Positions 17,543-25,448 of a stretch of 64,000 nt of DNA are shown here, in pieces. The notes beneath the pieces were generated by a model that made no database searches, was not told the origin of the DNA, and worked only from the letters and a program-made list of their open reading frames with translations. Numbering within the stretch: position 1 is the first letter of the stretch; each line of letters begins with the position of its first letter. The DNA comes from Nocardioides oleivorans. Its GTDB lineage: Bacteria; Actinomycetota; Actinomycetes; Propionibacteriales; Nocardioidaceae. The DNA lies in the NCBI RefSeq assembly GCF_004137255.1, contig NZ_SDWT01000001.1, forward strand, positions 1,674,001 through 1,738,000, given 5' to 3'. Position numbers and translations under genes: made by a program.

Positions 17543-18573
17543 CGGCGCCGCGCATCGAGGTGCCGGGGTCGGCCGAGTGGCACCGGCTGTGGGAGGCGAC
17601 CGGTCGGGAGCCGTTCGCGCACCCCTCCTACCTCGGCCTCACCGCCGGACCCGGCGAGCGGGTGGTCGGCGTCTGCTGGAGCGACGCCGGCGGCGAGGTG
17701 CTGCTGCCCCTGCTGCTGCGCCCGCTGCCGAGTGGCCCGGGCCTCCAGGACCTCGAGGGGGACTGGACGGACGCCGTGTCGCCCTACGGCTACGGCGGCC
17801 CGTTCGTCACGGGTGAACCCGACCTGGCGGCGTTCTTCGCGGCGCTGCGGGGGTGGATGCGCGACGAGCACGTCCTGACAGGCTTCGTGCGCGCCTCCCT
17901 CGGGGTGCGCCTGCCCCCGGACGACGTGGCCGGCGGCTACGAAGCCGTCCACCTCACCGACAACGTCGTCGTGTCGCTGGACAGGGAGCCGGAGGACCGC
18001 TGGCAGCACTACGACCGCAAGGTGCGCAAGAACGTGAACAAGGCGCGCCGCCACGACCTGCGCGTCGAGGTCCGTGACGACTTCGGGGACGTCGCGGAGT
18101 TCGTGTCGGTCTACCACGGCACGATGGACCGGCGCGGTGCCGACGGTCGCTACTGGTTCGACGCCGCGTACTTCGAGGGCATCCGCGACCGGCTCGCCGG
18201 GTCCTACTGGGTCGCCGACGTGCGCGACCTCGAGGGTCGCGTCGTCTCGACCGAGCTCGTGCTCAGGAGCGACACCCGCTGCTACTCGTTCCTCGGTGGC
18301 ACCCACGCCGACGCCTTCCCGATGGCGCCCAACGACCTCCTCAAGCACGCGGTGATCGACCACGCGGCCGGGAGCGGGCTGACCGGCTACGTCCTGGGCG
18401 GCGGCTACCAGCCGGGGGACGGCATCTTCCGCTACAAGCGGGCCTTCGACCCCGACGGGGTGGTGGCCTTCCACGGCGTCCGGCTCACGTCGTCCACCGA
18501 CACCTACGAGCGCCTGCGCGCCCTGCGTCCGGACGTGGACCCGCGCTTCTTCCCGGCCTACCGGTCCCCCTGA
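17539..18573 (+). CDS. FemAB-like peptidyl/acyl transferase (GNAT_6 superfamily)
   Basis: A 344-aa protein with two GNAT-like halves. The C-terminal half holds the YSFLGGTHADAFPMAPNDLL and FRYKRAFDPDG motifs characteristic of FemAB/Acetyltransf_6 proteins. A basic helix (RKVRKNVNKARRHDL, ~155-170) lies between the halves. Family members transfer amino acids from aminoacyl-tRNA, or acyl groups from acyl-CoA, onto cell-wall or polysaccharide acceptors. It is the last gene of the operon; its ATG overlaps the upstream stop, and a hairpin terminator begins at its stop codon. The donor and acceptor are unknown. Confidence 0.75.
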   Translation: MTAPRIEVPGSAEWHRLWEATGREPFAHPSYLGLTAGPGERVVGVCWSDAGGEVLLPLLLRPLPSGPGLQDLEGDWTDAVSPYGYGGPFVTGEPDLAAFFAALRGWMRDEHVLTGFVRASLGVRLPPDDVAGGYEAVHLTDNVVVSLDREPEDRWQHYDRKVRKNVNKARRHDLRVEVRDDFGDVAEFVSVYHGTMDRRGADGRYWFDAAYFEGIRDRLAGSYWVADVRDLEGRVVSTELVLRSDTRCYSFLGGTHADAFPMAPNDLLKHAVIDHAAGSGLTGYVLGGGYQPGDGIFRYKRAFDPDGVVAFHGVRLTSSTDTYERLRALRPDVDPRFFPAYRSP

Positions 18574-18592
18574 CCACCGTCGCCCGGTGGTC
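18572..18592 (+). terminator. Hairpin terminator between convergent genes
   Basis: A perfect 8-bp stem (GACCACCG 18572-18579, TCGCC loop, CGGTGGTC 18585-18592) lies in the 28-bp gap between the FemAB-like and RmlD-like genes. It could serve both strands. There is no U-tract, as is common in high-GC actinobacteria. Confidence 0.55.
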
Positions 18593-18601
18593 CCGGTCCG
18601 G

Positions 18602-19504
18602 TCAGCGACCGGTCCAGCGCTCGTGTGCGATGCGCATCTCGTGCACGAGGTCCGGCCAGGACGGTGCGACGTAGCCGGTCTCGTCCGCGAAGCGCGACGC
18701 CGACAGGGAGCGGTCGAGCGTGAAGGCGTCCTCCCGCTCGATGGTGCCCGTCCAGCCGTACTCGTCGGCGACGAGCCGGAGCAGGTCGTACTTCGAGATC
18801 GGCTGCGAGGCCACCTGCCAGATGCCGGTGAGCCCCGGCCGCGGAAGCACGACGGAGCCCATGACGCGAGCGAGCTCGACGGTCGGGAGACCGCTGTAGA
18901 TGGCCCGGCTGAAGCCGTTGACCTGCTCGCCGTCCCGGCTCAGGAACCACTCCAGCAGCGAGCCCCCGTGCCGCAGCTCGGGTCCGATGATCGACGTCCG
19001 CAACGTCACGTGGGGGGCTGCGACCTCGCCGAGGAGCTTGCTCCTGCCGTAGAAGTCCACCGGGTCGGGCACGTCGTCCTCGGTGTAGCCGCCGACGCGA
19101 CCGGAGAACACGCAGTCGGTGCTGATCTGGACCAGGCGCGCTCCCACCGCGGAGCAGTCCCGTGCCAGCAGGTGGGGGAGGAGGGCGTTGATCTGCGTGG
19201 TCAGCACGGTGTCGTCGACGCCGGGTGCCTGCTTGATCACCCCGACCGCGTTGACGACCACGTCAGGACGCAGCTCCGCGAGCACCGCCGCCACCGACGG
19301 CTGGTCCAGGACGTCGACGCCGTCGACGAGCCGGGGCTCCACCTGGGCGCGGAACGTCTCGTCCACCGCGTCGAGCGAGCGGACCGTCCCGCGCACCTCG
19401 ACACCGTCGAGGTGGCGGGGGAGCTCGTGCACCAGCGCGTGCCCGAGCATCCCGGACGCGCCGAGGACGAGCACTCCTCCGGTGGCGGACGAGGCGGCAG
19501 TCAT
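18602..19504 (-). CDS. RmlD-like SDR sugar-nucleotide reductase (WbvR-type)
   Basis: A 300-aa protein whose N-terminal LGASGMLGHA (NADPH site), VVNAVGVIKQ, LVQISTDCVFSG, Y-x3-K in FYGRSKLLGE and LRTSIIGPEL match the RmlD-like reductases found next to CapE- and FnlC-type genes. It lacks the cupin domain of CapF/WbjC. In Vibrio cholerae O37 the RmlD-type enzyme WbvR acts with WbvB and WbvD to make UDP-L-QuiNAc, so that product is a reasonable prediction here. It lies convergent to the operon holding its presumed partners. The ATG at 19504 is preceded by GGGAG. Confidence 0.8.
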   Translation of the reverse strand: MTAASSATGGVLVLGASGMLGHALVHELPRHLDGVEVRGTVRSLDAVDETFRAQVEPRLVDGVDVLDQPSVAAVLAELRPDVVVNAVGVIKQAPGVDDTVLTTQINALLPHLLARDCSAVGARLVQISTDCVFSGRVGGYTEDDVPDPVDFYGRSKLLGEVAAPHVTLRTSIIGPELRHGGSLLEWFLSRDGEQVNGFSRAIYSGLPTVELARVMGSVVLPRPGLTGIWQVASQPISKYDLLRLVADEYGWTGTIEREDAFTLDRSLSASRFADETGYVAPSWPDLVHEMRIAHERWTGR

Positions 19505-19549
19505 GGGGTCTCCCGAGGGTGGGTGGGGCGTGGGGACGGGTCCCGGATG

Positions 19550-20944
19550 CTACCCGTGCACGGTCGCGGCCTGCGGGGGCACGTCCGCCCGCCTCCTGCC
19601 GGTGGTGCGGGACCAGGGCCACCGTCGGGCGCCCCGCTCCGGGCGCGGCAGCACACGCTGGCGTGCCGTCGCCACCACGAGCGTGAGGCTCCACCAGCCG
19701 AGCGGGACGCTGAACATGGGCTCGGTGATGCCGAAGACCATCAGCGACACCAGCACGAGCACGACCAGCCGGCCCGCGACCGGGTCGCTGCCCTCGCGCA
19801 CGCCGGTGCGGCGTGCGGTGGTGACGGCCTGGACGACCATCGCGACGACGATCGCCACCCCGACGAGCCCGAGCTCGGGCATCACGTCCACGAAGTAGTT
19901 GTGGCCGTGGGGCAGCACGTAGCCGGCCTTGTCGTAGATCAGCTGCGCGACGGCGTTGGGCTGGGCCGCGTTCCACGGGTGCTGCCAGACCGCGCCCCAG
20001 CCCGAGCCGAACCAGGGGGCGGTCTCGAGCGAGGCCTCGACGGCCGCGCGCCAGAAGGGAGCGCGCCCCGAGACGGTCCCGAGGTCCTTGCCGAGGGCGA
20101 ACGACACCACCAGGCCCGCGACGAGCGGCACGACGACGACCGCGAGCGAGCCGAGGACCTTGACGCGGCGGGGCAGTGTCGTCAGCCGCGGCCACGCCGC
20201 GATGAGCGCCGCCATGCCGGCGAGGCCCAGCACGGCGAGGAAGCCGGTGCCGGACGCGGCGCGGTAGATCCCGTAGAGCAGGGCCGCCGTGGTGGCCACC
20301 GACAGGACCCGCCACGGCGTGCGGCGCGGCCACCCGATGGCCAGCACGGCGGCCAGCGACACGCCGAGCGTGTAGGCCAGGATGTTCTCGTTGGTGCCGA
20401 CGCCTGCGAAGTCGGACCCGGTCAGGTAGGGGTTGGAGGCGCCGGGCAGCTCCTGCTCGTAGGCGTACGCCGACAGCGCCAGCACGACGATCCCGCCGAG
20501 CCCCAGGCCCCAGCAGACCACGAGCGCCTCGCAGTTGGCCGCCACGATGAGTGCCATCAGCGCGACCTGCATCGTGACCAGGTTGGTCAGGTCGGTGTTG
20601 GCGTCGCTGATGGACCACAGCTGCGAGAGGTAGCAGAGCCCGAGGAACAGCAGCCAGGGCCACGGGATGCGCGGCAGTCGCAGCCACGGCAGCGTCACCA
20701 GGATGGCGATCTTGGTCCAGAACTTCGCGTGCTCGAAGGAGAAGAAGAAGCTCGGGATGAAGACGAGCGGGTTGGACATCCAGTAGAGCAGGGCGGCGAT
20801 CAGCGCCATCCAGATCCAGCCCCGCGGGGACGTCAGCGTCGCGCGGGGGCGGCGATCGTGCCAGTCCAGCAGTGCCTTGGGTCCACGCAGCGCGCGGCGG
20901 GCGACGTCGCTGGCGGACACGAAGCGAGCTCCTGGGGACGGCAT
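19550..20944 (-). CDS. O-antigen ligase/polymerase-family membrane protein
   Basis: A 464-aa protein with about eleven hydrophobic helices. The GVGTNENILAYTLGV stretch and a large loop with GRAPFWRAAVEASLETAPWFGSGWG and LPHGHNYFVDVMPELG fit the Wzy_C/O-antigen-ligase superfamily, with the catalytic-type histidine in PHGHN. The ATG at 20944 is the most likely start; sequence further upstream in frame overlaps the divergent PhzE-like gene and does not look coding. A TACGCT box about 30 nt upstream on this strand may be the promoter. It follows the polysaccharide locus and could attach the finished chain to a lipid or wall acceptor. Confidence 0.75.
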   Translation of the reverse strand: MPSPGARFVSASDVARRALRGPKALLDWHDRRPRATLTSPRGWIWMALIAALLYWMSNPLVFIPSFFFSFEHAKFWTKIAILVTLPWLRLPRIPWPWLLFLGLCYLSQLWSISDANTDLTNLVTMQVALMALIVAANCEALVVCWGLGLGGIVVLALSAYAYEQELPGASNPYLTGSDFAGVGTNENILAYTLGVSLAAVLAIGWPRRTPWRVLSVATTAALLYGIYRAASGTGFLAVLGLAGMAALIAAWPRLTTLPRRVKVLGSLAVVVVPLVAGLVVSFALGKDLGTVSGRAPFWRAAVEASLETAPWFGSGWGAVWQHPWNAAQPNAVAQLIYDKAGYVLPHGHNYFVDVMPELGLVGVAIVVAMVVQAVTTARRTGVREGSDPVAGRLVVLVLVSLMVFGITEPMFSVPLGWWSLTLVVATARQRVLPRPERGARRWPWSRTTGRRRADVPPQAATVHG

Positions 20945-21037
20945 GGGCGTGGGACCGGTCGGGGACCGGCGCCTAGCGTACGGCCAGGGCGGAGCCCGGA
21001 CACCTGAGACACCCGAGGAGCGCCGACACGGCCGCCG

Positions 21038-21043
21038 TAGGGT
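21038..21043 (+). promoter_or_regulatory. -10 box TAGGGT of a probably leaderless promoter
   Basis: TAGGGT ends 7 nt before the ATG at 21051, with no Shine-Dalgarno sequence between. Confidence 0.45.
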
Positions 21044-21050
21044 CTCTGCC

Positions 21051-22946
21051 ATGACCGAGACCACGCCTGTCCCCGACCTCCTGGAGCAGATCCAGGGGTA
21101 CGGCGCGTGGGCGGTCATCCGGCGCAAGGCCGCACCCACGGCGGGCCTGGTCGGCGGCACGCCGCACGAGGTCGCCTCGCTGCTCGACATCCCGCTCGAG
21201 ACGGGCGCGCCCGAGCCCGGCCGCAGCGCCGACCGGCTGGTCGCCGTGCCGTTCCACCAGGTGCGCGAGCGCGGGTTCGCCGCGATCGACGACGGCACCC
21301 CGCTGACGGTGGTCGACATCGAGGCCGAGCACGAGGTGTCGGTCGACGACCTGCTCGCCGCCCTGCCCGACGCACCCGTCGAGTTCGCCGACCGCGGCGG
21401 CTTCGCGACGAGCGACGACGACTACGGCAAGGTCGTCGAGGCGATCATCCGCGACGAGATCGGCCAGGGCGAGGGCGCCAACCTCGTCATCGGCCGCCAC
21501 TACCGCGCGGTCGTAGCCGACTGGGACGCCACCCGGGCGCTGACCGTCCTGCGGCGCCTGCTCGAGCGCGAGCGCGGTGCCTACTGGACCTTCTGCTTCT
21601 TCACCGGCGAGCGGTTCCTCATCGGCGCCAGCCCCGAGAGGCACGTCTCGGTGCGCTCCGGCGACGTCCGGATGAACCCGATCTCCGGCACCTTCCGCGT
21701 CGGCGGGCTCTCCGAGGACGAGCTCAAGGCCGGCCTGCTGGAGTTCCTCGCCGACGAGAAGGAGGTCTTCGAGCTCTTCATGGTCGTCGACGAGGAGCTC
21801 AAGATGATGTGCGACATCTGCTCCGAGGGCGGCCAGGTGCTCGGCCCGTTCCTCAAGCCGATGACCCACCTCATCCACACCGAGTACCTCCTCGCCGGTC
21901 GCTCCGAGCGCGACCACCGCGAGATCCTCCGCGACACGATGTACGCCGCCACGGTGACCGGCGCGCCCGTCGAGAACGCCTGCCGGCTGATCGCCGACTA
22001 CGAGCCCGAGGGGCGCGGCTACTACGGCGCCGCCCTCGCGCTGTTCGGCCGCTCGCCCGACGGCACGCCCACGATGGACAGCCCGATCCTGATCCGCACC
22101 GCCGACGTCTCGCCGGCCGGCGAGCTCAAGGTGACCGCGGGTGCGACGCTCGTGCGCGACTCGGACGCGGCCTACGAGGTCGCCGAGACGCGGGCCAAGG
22201 CCGGCGGCATCCTCAGCGCCTTCGGCCTGGCGCCGGCGGCGACCTCCGACGGCGCGGCCATCGCCGACCTCGCGCGGGACGAGGACGTCGTACTCGCCCT
22301 GGGGACGCGCAACCAGCGGCTGTCCCGCTTCTGGCTGACCGACCAGGCGGGCGAGCCCGCCGACCCCGGCCTGGCCGGGAAGCAGGTCGTGATACTGCAC
22401 GGCGAGGACGACTTCGTGAACATGCTCGTCCACGTGCTCGGCGTCTTCGGCATGACCTCGCGCGTGGTGCGGCACGAGGACTACACGTCTGGCGCCTTCG
22501 ACGGCGCCGACCTGGTGATCGTCGGCCCTGGTCCCGGCGACCCGCGCGAGGGCGAGCACCCGAAGATCGCGTCGTTCCGTCGGGCGGTCGACGACCTGCT
22601 CGCCGGCGAGCAGCCCTTCCTCGCCGTGTGCCTGGGCCACCAGACGCTGTGCCAGCGGCTCGGTCTCGACCTCGGCTACAAGGACGTCGTCTTCCAGGGC
22701 ACCCAGTCGCCCGTCCGGATCGGTGGCCGCACCGAGCGGGTCGGCTTCTACAACACCTTCGTGGGGCGTGTCCCCGCCGGTGGCGCGCTGCCGGACGGAG
22801 TCACCGTGGAGGCCGACGACGCCGGCGACATCCACGCCATCTCCGGCCCGCACTTCCGCGGCATCCAGTTCCACGCCGAGTCGATCCTCACCGAGAACGG
22901 CTACGACCTCCTCCACGCCGCGGTCCGCGACCTCCTGCTCGCCTGA
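21051..22946 (+). CDS. Fused anthranilate/ADIC synthase family protein (PhzE-like, TrpE-TrpG fusion)
   Basis: A 631-aa fusion. Residues ~85-400 form the chorismate-binding domain (FLIGASPERHVS, MNPISGTFR, and a CTGAP-like VTGAPVENACRLI). Residues ~445-631 form a class I glutamine amidotransferase (IVGPGPGDPRE, nucleophile C527 in VCLGHQT, and FHAES). The fused order and MNPISGTFR resemble PhzE, which makes 2-amino-2-deoxyisochorismate, but related proteins in actinobacteria are annotated simply as anthranilate synthase. No phzBDFG genes are in the window, so phenazine synthesis is not supported. Product identity (ADIC or anthranilate) is open. Confidence 0.8.
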   Translation: MTETTPVPDLLEQIQGYGAWAVIRRKAAPTAGLVGGTPHEVASLLDIPLETGAPEPGRSADRLVAVPFHQVRERGFAAIDDGTPLTVVDIEAEHEVSVDDLLAALPDAPVEFADRGGFATSDDDYGKVVEAIIRDEIGQGEGANLVIGRHYRAVVADWDATRALTVLRRLLERERGAYWTFCFFTGERFLIGASPERHVSVRSGDVRMNPISGTFRVGGLSEDELKAGLLEFLADEKEVFELFMVVDEELKMMCDICSEGGQVLGPFLKPMTHLIHTEYLLAGRSERDHREILRDTMYAATVTGAPVENACRLIADYEPEGRGYYGAALALFGRSPDGTPTMDSPILIRTADVSPAGELKVTAGATLVRDSDAAYEVAETRAKAGGILSAFGLAPAATSDGAAIADLARDEDVVLALGTRNQRLSRFWLTDQAGEPADPGLAGKQVVILHGEDDFVNMLVHVLGVFGMTSRVVRHEDYTSGAFDGADLVIVGPGPGDPREGEHPKIASFRRAVDDLLAGEQPFLAVCLGHQTLCQRLGLDLGYKDVVFQGTQSPVRIGGRTERVGFYNTFVGRVPAGGALPDGVTVEADDAGDIHAISGPHFRGIQFHAESILTENGYDLLHAAVRDLLLA

Positions 22947-22956
22947 TTGCTCGCAC

Positions 22957-23045
22957 GTCCCGCCCGCTGGACACCTAGGGACGTTCTGGTAGGTGCCCGG
23001 CCCCAGTTCCCTACCGGTTCGTCCCTGGATACCGAGGGGCGGGAC
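22957..23045. repeat. Intergenic palindromic repeat, family P1, copy 1
   Basis: An 89-bp nested palindrome just downstream of the PhzE-like gene. Inner arms at 22977-22993 and 23010-23026 pair over 14 of 17 positions (AGGGACG and GGTAGG blocks conserved, centre mismatched) around a 16-nt loop. Outer arms GTCCCGCCC (22957-22965) and GGGCGGGAC (23037-23045) pair perfectly. The same inner arms recur at 40983-41032. It probably also acts as a terminator. Confidence 0.75.
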
Positions 23046-23083
23046 CCGGTTTAGTCCACTGAAATGATAGACATTGACCCTCG

Positions 23084-23134
23084 GCGTGGACGCAACCGAT
23101 CCACGCCCCAGAGCGTCACTGTTGCGTACGCAAC
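23084..23134 (+). promoter_or_regulatory. Leader hairpin and perfect palindrome ahead of the sulfatase gene
   Basis: GGCGTGGA and TCCACGCC form an 8-bp stem with a 9-nt loop starting at about 23084. A perfect 14-bp palindrome GTTGCGTACGCAAC follows at 23121-23134, ending 21 nt before the GTG start. It could be an operator; no regulator is identified. Confidence 0.35.
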
Positions 23135-23155
23135 GGGGGACATGACGGGGGTCAG

Positions 23156-24862
23156 GTGCAGCACTTCAAGCGAGCGTGGGCGGGCGTGTGCCTGGTCGCG
23201 CTGATGACGGTCGCGGCCTGCGGCGGCCCGGGCGAGGCCGGCTCCGGTGCGCCCGACGGCGCGCGCCCGCCGCGGACGACGAGCGGTGCGTCGGCGGTCG
23301 GCGACCTCCAGCCGGCGGCGACCCGCGACCAGCGGCCCAACATCGTGGTCGTCATGCTCGACGACTTCTCGATGGACCTCGTCCAGACGATGCGGTCGGC
23401 CCAGCGGATGCGCAAGGCGGGAGCGTCGTACCCCTTCTCCTTCGTCACCGACTCGCTGTGCTGCGTGTCGCGGTCGAGCTTCTTCACCGGGCAGTACCCC
23501 CACCAGACCGGCGTGCGCACGAACACGTCCAACCAGGGCACGTCGCAGCTCGGCGGCTGGCCGGCCTACGACACCCACGGCAACCCCGAGCGCGCGTTCA
23601 ACGTGCGGCTGCAGGAGGCCGGCTACACGACCGGCTTCGTGGGCAAGTTCCTCAACGAGTACGAGTGGGTGCCGGGCCGCGCGCTGCCACCGGTGGTGCC
23701 GGGCTGGACGAGCTTCAACGCGGTCTTCGGTTCCGCCTACGACGGCTGGGACTTCGCCAGCACGTCCCTCGCCGACGGTCGGCTCCGGGTGACGCAGCAC
23801 CCCGCGCCGCCCGCCAGCGCCAGCGACGCGGCCAAGGACCGGGCCTATGCCGGCACGATGATCGGTGACCGGGCGATGCAGGTGCTGCGCCAGGGCGAGG
23901 CGTCGGACGCGCCCTACTTCCTCGAGGTCGCGCTCTACGCGCCCCACAACCGCACGCAGCCGCAGGGCTACTACCCGGGTGACCCGCTGTTCCCGCCGAT
24001 GTTCCGTGACCGGGCCGGCGACCGCAGCTGCGGTCGCGTCGCGTGCCGCAAGCTCACGGTCGACGACCTGCCCGGCTTCGGTGACGACCCGCGCGACAAC
24101 CGGCCGCGGCTGGCCGACGGCACGAAGGGCCGCGCCTGGAACACCGCCGGCAGCCTGCGCCCCGCCGTCGCGACGCGCGACCTGCGCGACCGGGCGCGGA
24201 TGGCGCAGTCGGCCGACCGGCTGGTGAACCGGATCCTCGGGGCGGTCGGGCCCGACACCTACGTCGTGCTCACCTCCGACAACGGCTTCCACCTCGGCCA
24301 GAACGCTCTCGGTCGCGGCAAGGGGACGCCGTACGACACCGACGTGCGGGTGCCGCTGCTGGTCACCGGCCCGGGCGTGGTGCCAGGGGCGCGGCGCGAG
24401 GTGACCAGCAACATCGACCTCGCCCCGACCTTCGAGGAGCTGGCGGGGCTGGGGCCGGCGCCGTTCCGCAGCGGACTCTCGCTCGTGCCGACGCTGGCGC
24501 AGCCGAAGCTCGTGCGCCAGGGCTACGCGTTCCTCGAGCACACGCAGCAGACGCTGACGGGCGGCGACCCCGACGCGGCCTTCAGCGGCCCCGAGCTCGA
24601 CCGCATCCCGTCCTACACCGCCGTGCGCAGCCGCACCGCGCTGCTCGCGCGCTTCGACCTCGACCCGCGACCCGACCGGGCGCAGTGGGGCTACGAGTTC
24701 TACAGCTACCGGCGCAACGGGTTCGAGCTGCGCAACAACGTCACCAACCCCAAGCGGCGCGCCGAGGTGGACCTGCTGATGGCGAAGCTCGCTGCCTTCG
24801 ACACCTGCCAGGAGTCCGGCGACCAGCCGGTGTCGGCCGCCTGTCGGTCCGTCCGCCAGTAG
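23156..24862 (+). CDS. Lipoprotein sulfatase-like hydrolase with atypical formylglycine motif
   Basis: A 568-aa protein. Residues 1-22 form a lipoprotein signal with lipobox VAAC (C22). The alkaline-phosphatase-fold core has NIVVVMLDDFS (metal-binding D residues, ~63-73), the sulfatase active-site segment at C102-C103-V104-S105-R106, the KTP-like GKFLNEY segment, and VLTSDNGFHLGQ for metal binding. Classical type I sulfatases need C-x-P/A-x-R for formylglycine formation; here the third position is Val. It could be a sulfatase, phosphoglycerol transferase or other member of the superfamily. The start is GTG 23156; the upstream ATG at 23142 is out of frame. Confidence 0.75.
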   Translation: MQHFKRAWAGVCLVALMTVAACGGPGEAGSGAPDGARPPRTTSGASAVGDLQPAATRDQRPNIVVVMLDDFSMDLVQTMRSAQRMRKAGASYPFSFVTDSLCCVSRSSFFTGQYPHQTGVRTNTSNQGTSQLGGWPAYDTHGNPERAFNVRLQEAGYTTGFVGKFLNEYEWVPGRALPPVVPGWTSFNAVFGSAYDGWDFASTSLADGRLRVTQHPAPPASASDAAKDRAYAGTMIGDRAMQVLRQGEASDAPYFLEVALYAPHNRTQPQGYYPGDPLFPPMFRDRAGDRSCGRVACRKLTVDDLPGFGDDPRDNRPRLADGTKGRAWNTAGSLRPAVATRDLRDRARMAQSADRLVNRILGAVGPDTYVVLTSDNGFHLGQNALGRGKGTPYDTDVRVPLLVTGPGVVPGARREVTSNIDLAPTFEELAGLGPAPFRSGLSLVPTLAQPKLVRQGYAFLEHTQQTLTGGDPDAAFSGPELDRIPSYTAVRSRTALLARFDLDPRPDRAQWGYEFYSYRRNGFELRNNVTNPKRRAEVDLLMAKLAAFDTCQESGDQPVSAACRSVRQ

Positions 24863-24874
24863 CCCCACTGGCAC

Positions 24875-24880
24875 TACTGT
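24875..24880 (+). promoter_or_regulatory. -10 box TACTGT of a probably leaderless promoter
   Basis: TACTGT ends 7 nt before the GTG at 24888. It lies in the 25-bp gap after the sulfatase gene, where no Shine-Dalgarno sequence is seen. Confidence 0.4.
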
Positions 24881-24887
24881 CTGGCGC

Positions 24888-25448
24888 GTGCAGCCCGACG
24901 TGATCGTGGTCGACCACCACGACTCCTACACGTGGAACCTGGTGCACCTCGTCGCGTCCGTGACCGGAGTCCTGCCCACGGTCGTCCAGCACGACGAGGT
25001 CTCGGTCGAGGACGTGCTGCGCCACTCCCACGTCGTGCTGTCGCCCGGGCCGGGTCATCCGTCGGTGGAGGCGGACTTCTCCGTCGGGACCGCGGTGCTG
25101 CTGTCCGGGACGCGACCGGTGCTCGGGGTGTGCCTGGGCATGCAGGGACTGGTGACGGCGTACGGCGGGACGGTCGAGCGGCTGCGTCCCGCGCACGGCG
25201 AGGTCGTGTCGGTCCGGCACGACGGGCTCGGCGTGTTCGCCGGGCTGCCGCAGGACTTCGACGCGGTGCGCTACCACTCGCTGGGAGCCGTCTCGCTGCC
25301 GTCGTCACTGGTCGCGACCGCGTGGTCGGACGACGGGGTGGTGATGGGCGTGCGCCACGTCGACCTCCCGCTCGAGGGCGTCCAGTTCCACCCGGAGTCC
25401 GTCCTCTCCGCGCACGGCGCCGCGCTCGTGGGGAACTTCCTCTCGTGA
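24888..25448 (+). CDS. pabA: Aminodeoxychorismate synthase glutaminase subunit (PabA/TrpG-type)
   Basis: A 186-aa class I glutamine amidotransferase. It has DHHDSYTWNLVH at the N-terminus, LSPGPGHPS for the oxyanion region, nucleophile C82 in GVCLGMQG (Met where most relatives have His), and the His/Glu pair in VQFHPES. It supplies ammonia to the chorismate-binding subunit encoded directly downstream, whose GTG overlaps this stop (GTGA). The partner's PIKGT motif favours a PabA role over TrpG. The N-terminus is short and complete. Confidence 0.85.
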   Translation: MQPDVIVVDHHDSYTWNLVHLVASVTGVLPTVVQHDEVSVEDVLRHSHVVLSPGPGHPSVEADFSVGTAVLLSGTRPVLGVCLGMQGLVTAYGGTVERLRPAHGEVVSVRHDGLGVFAGLPQDFDAVRYHSLGAVSLPSSLVATAWSDDGVVMGVRHVDLPLEGVQFHPESVLSAHGAALVGNFLS

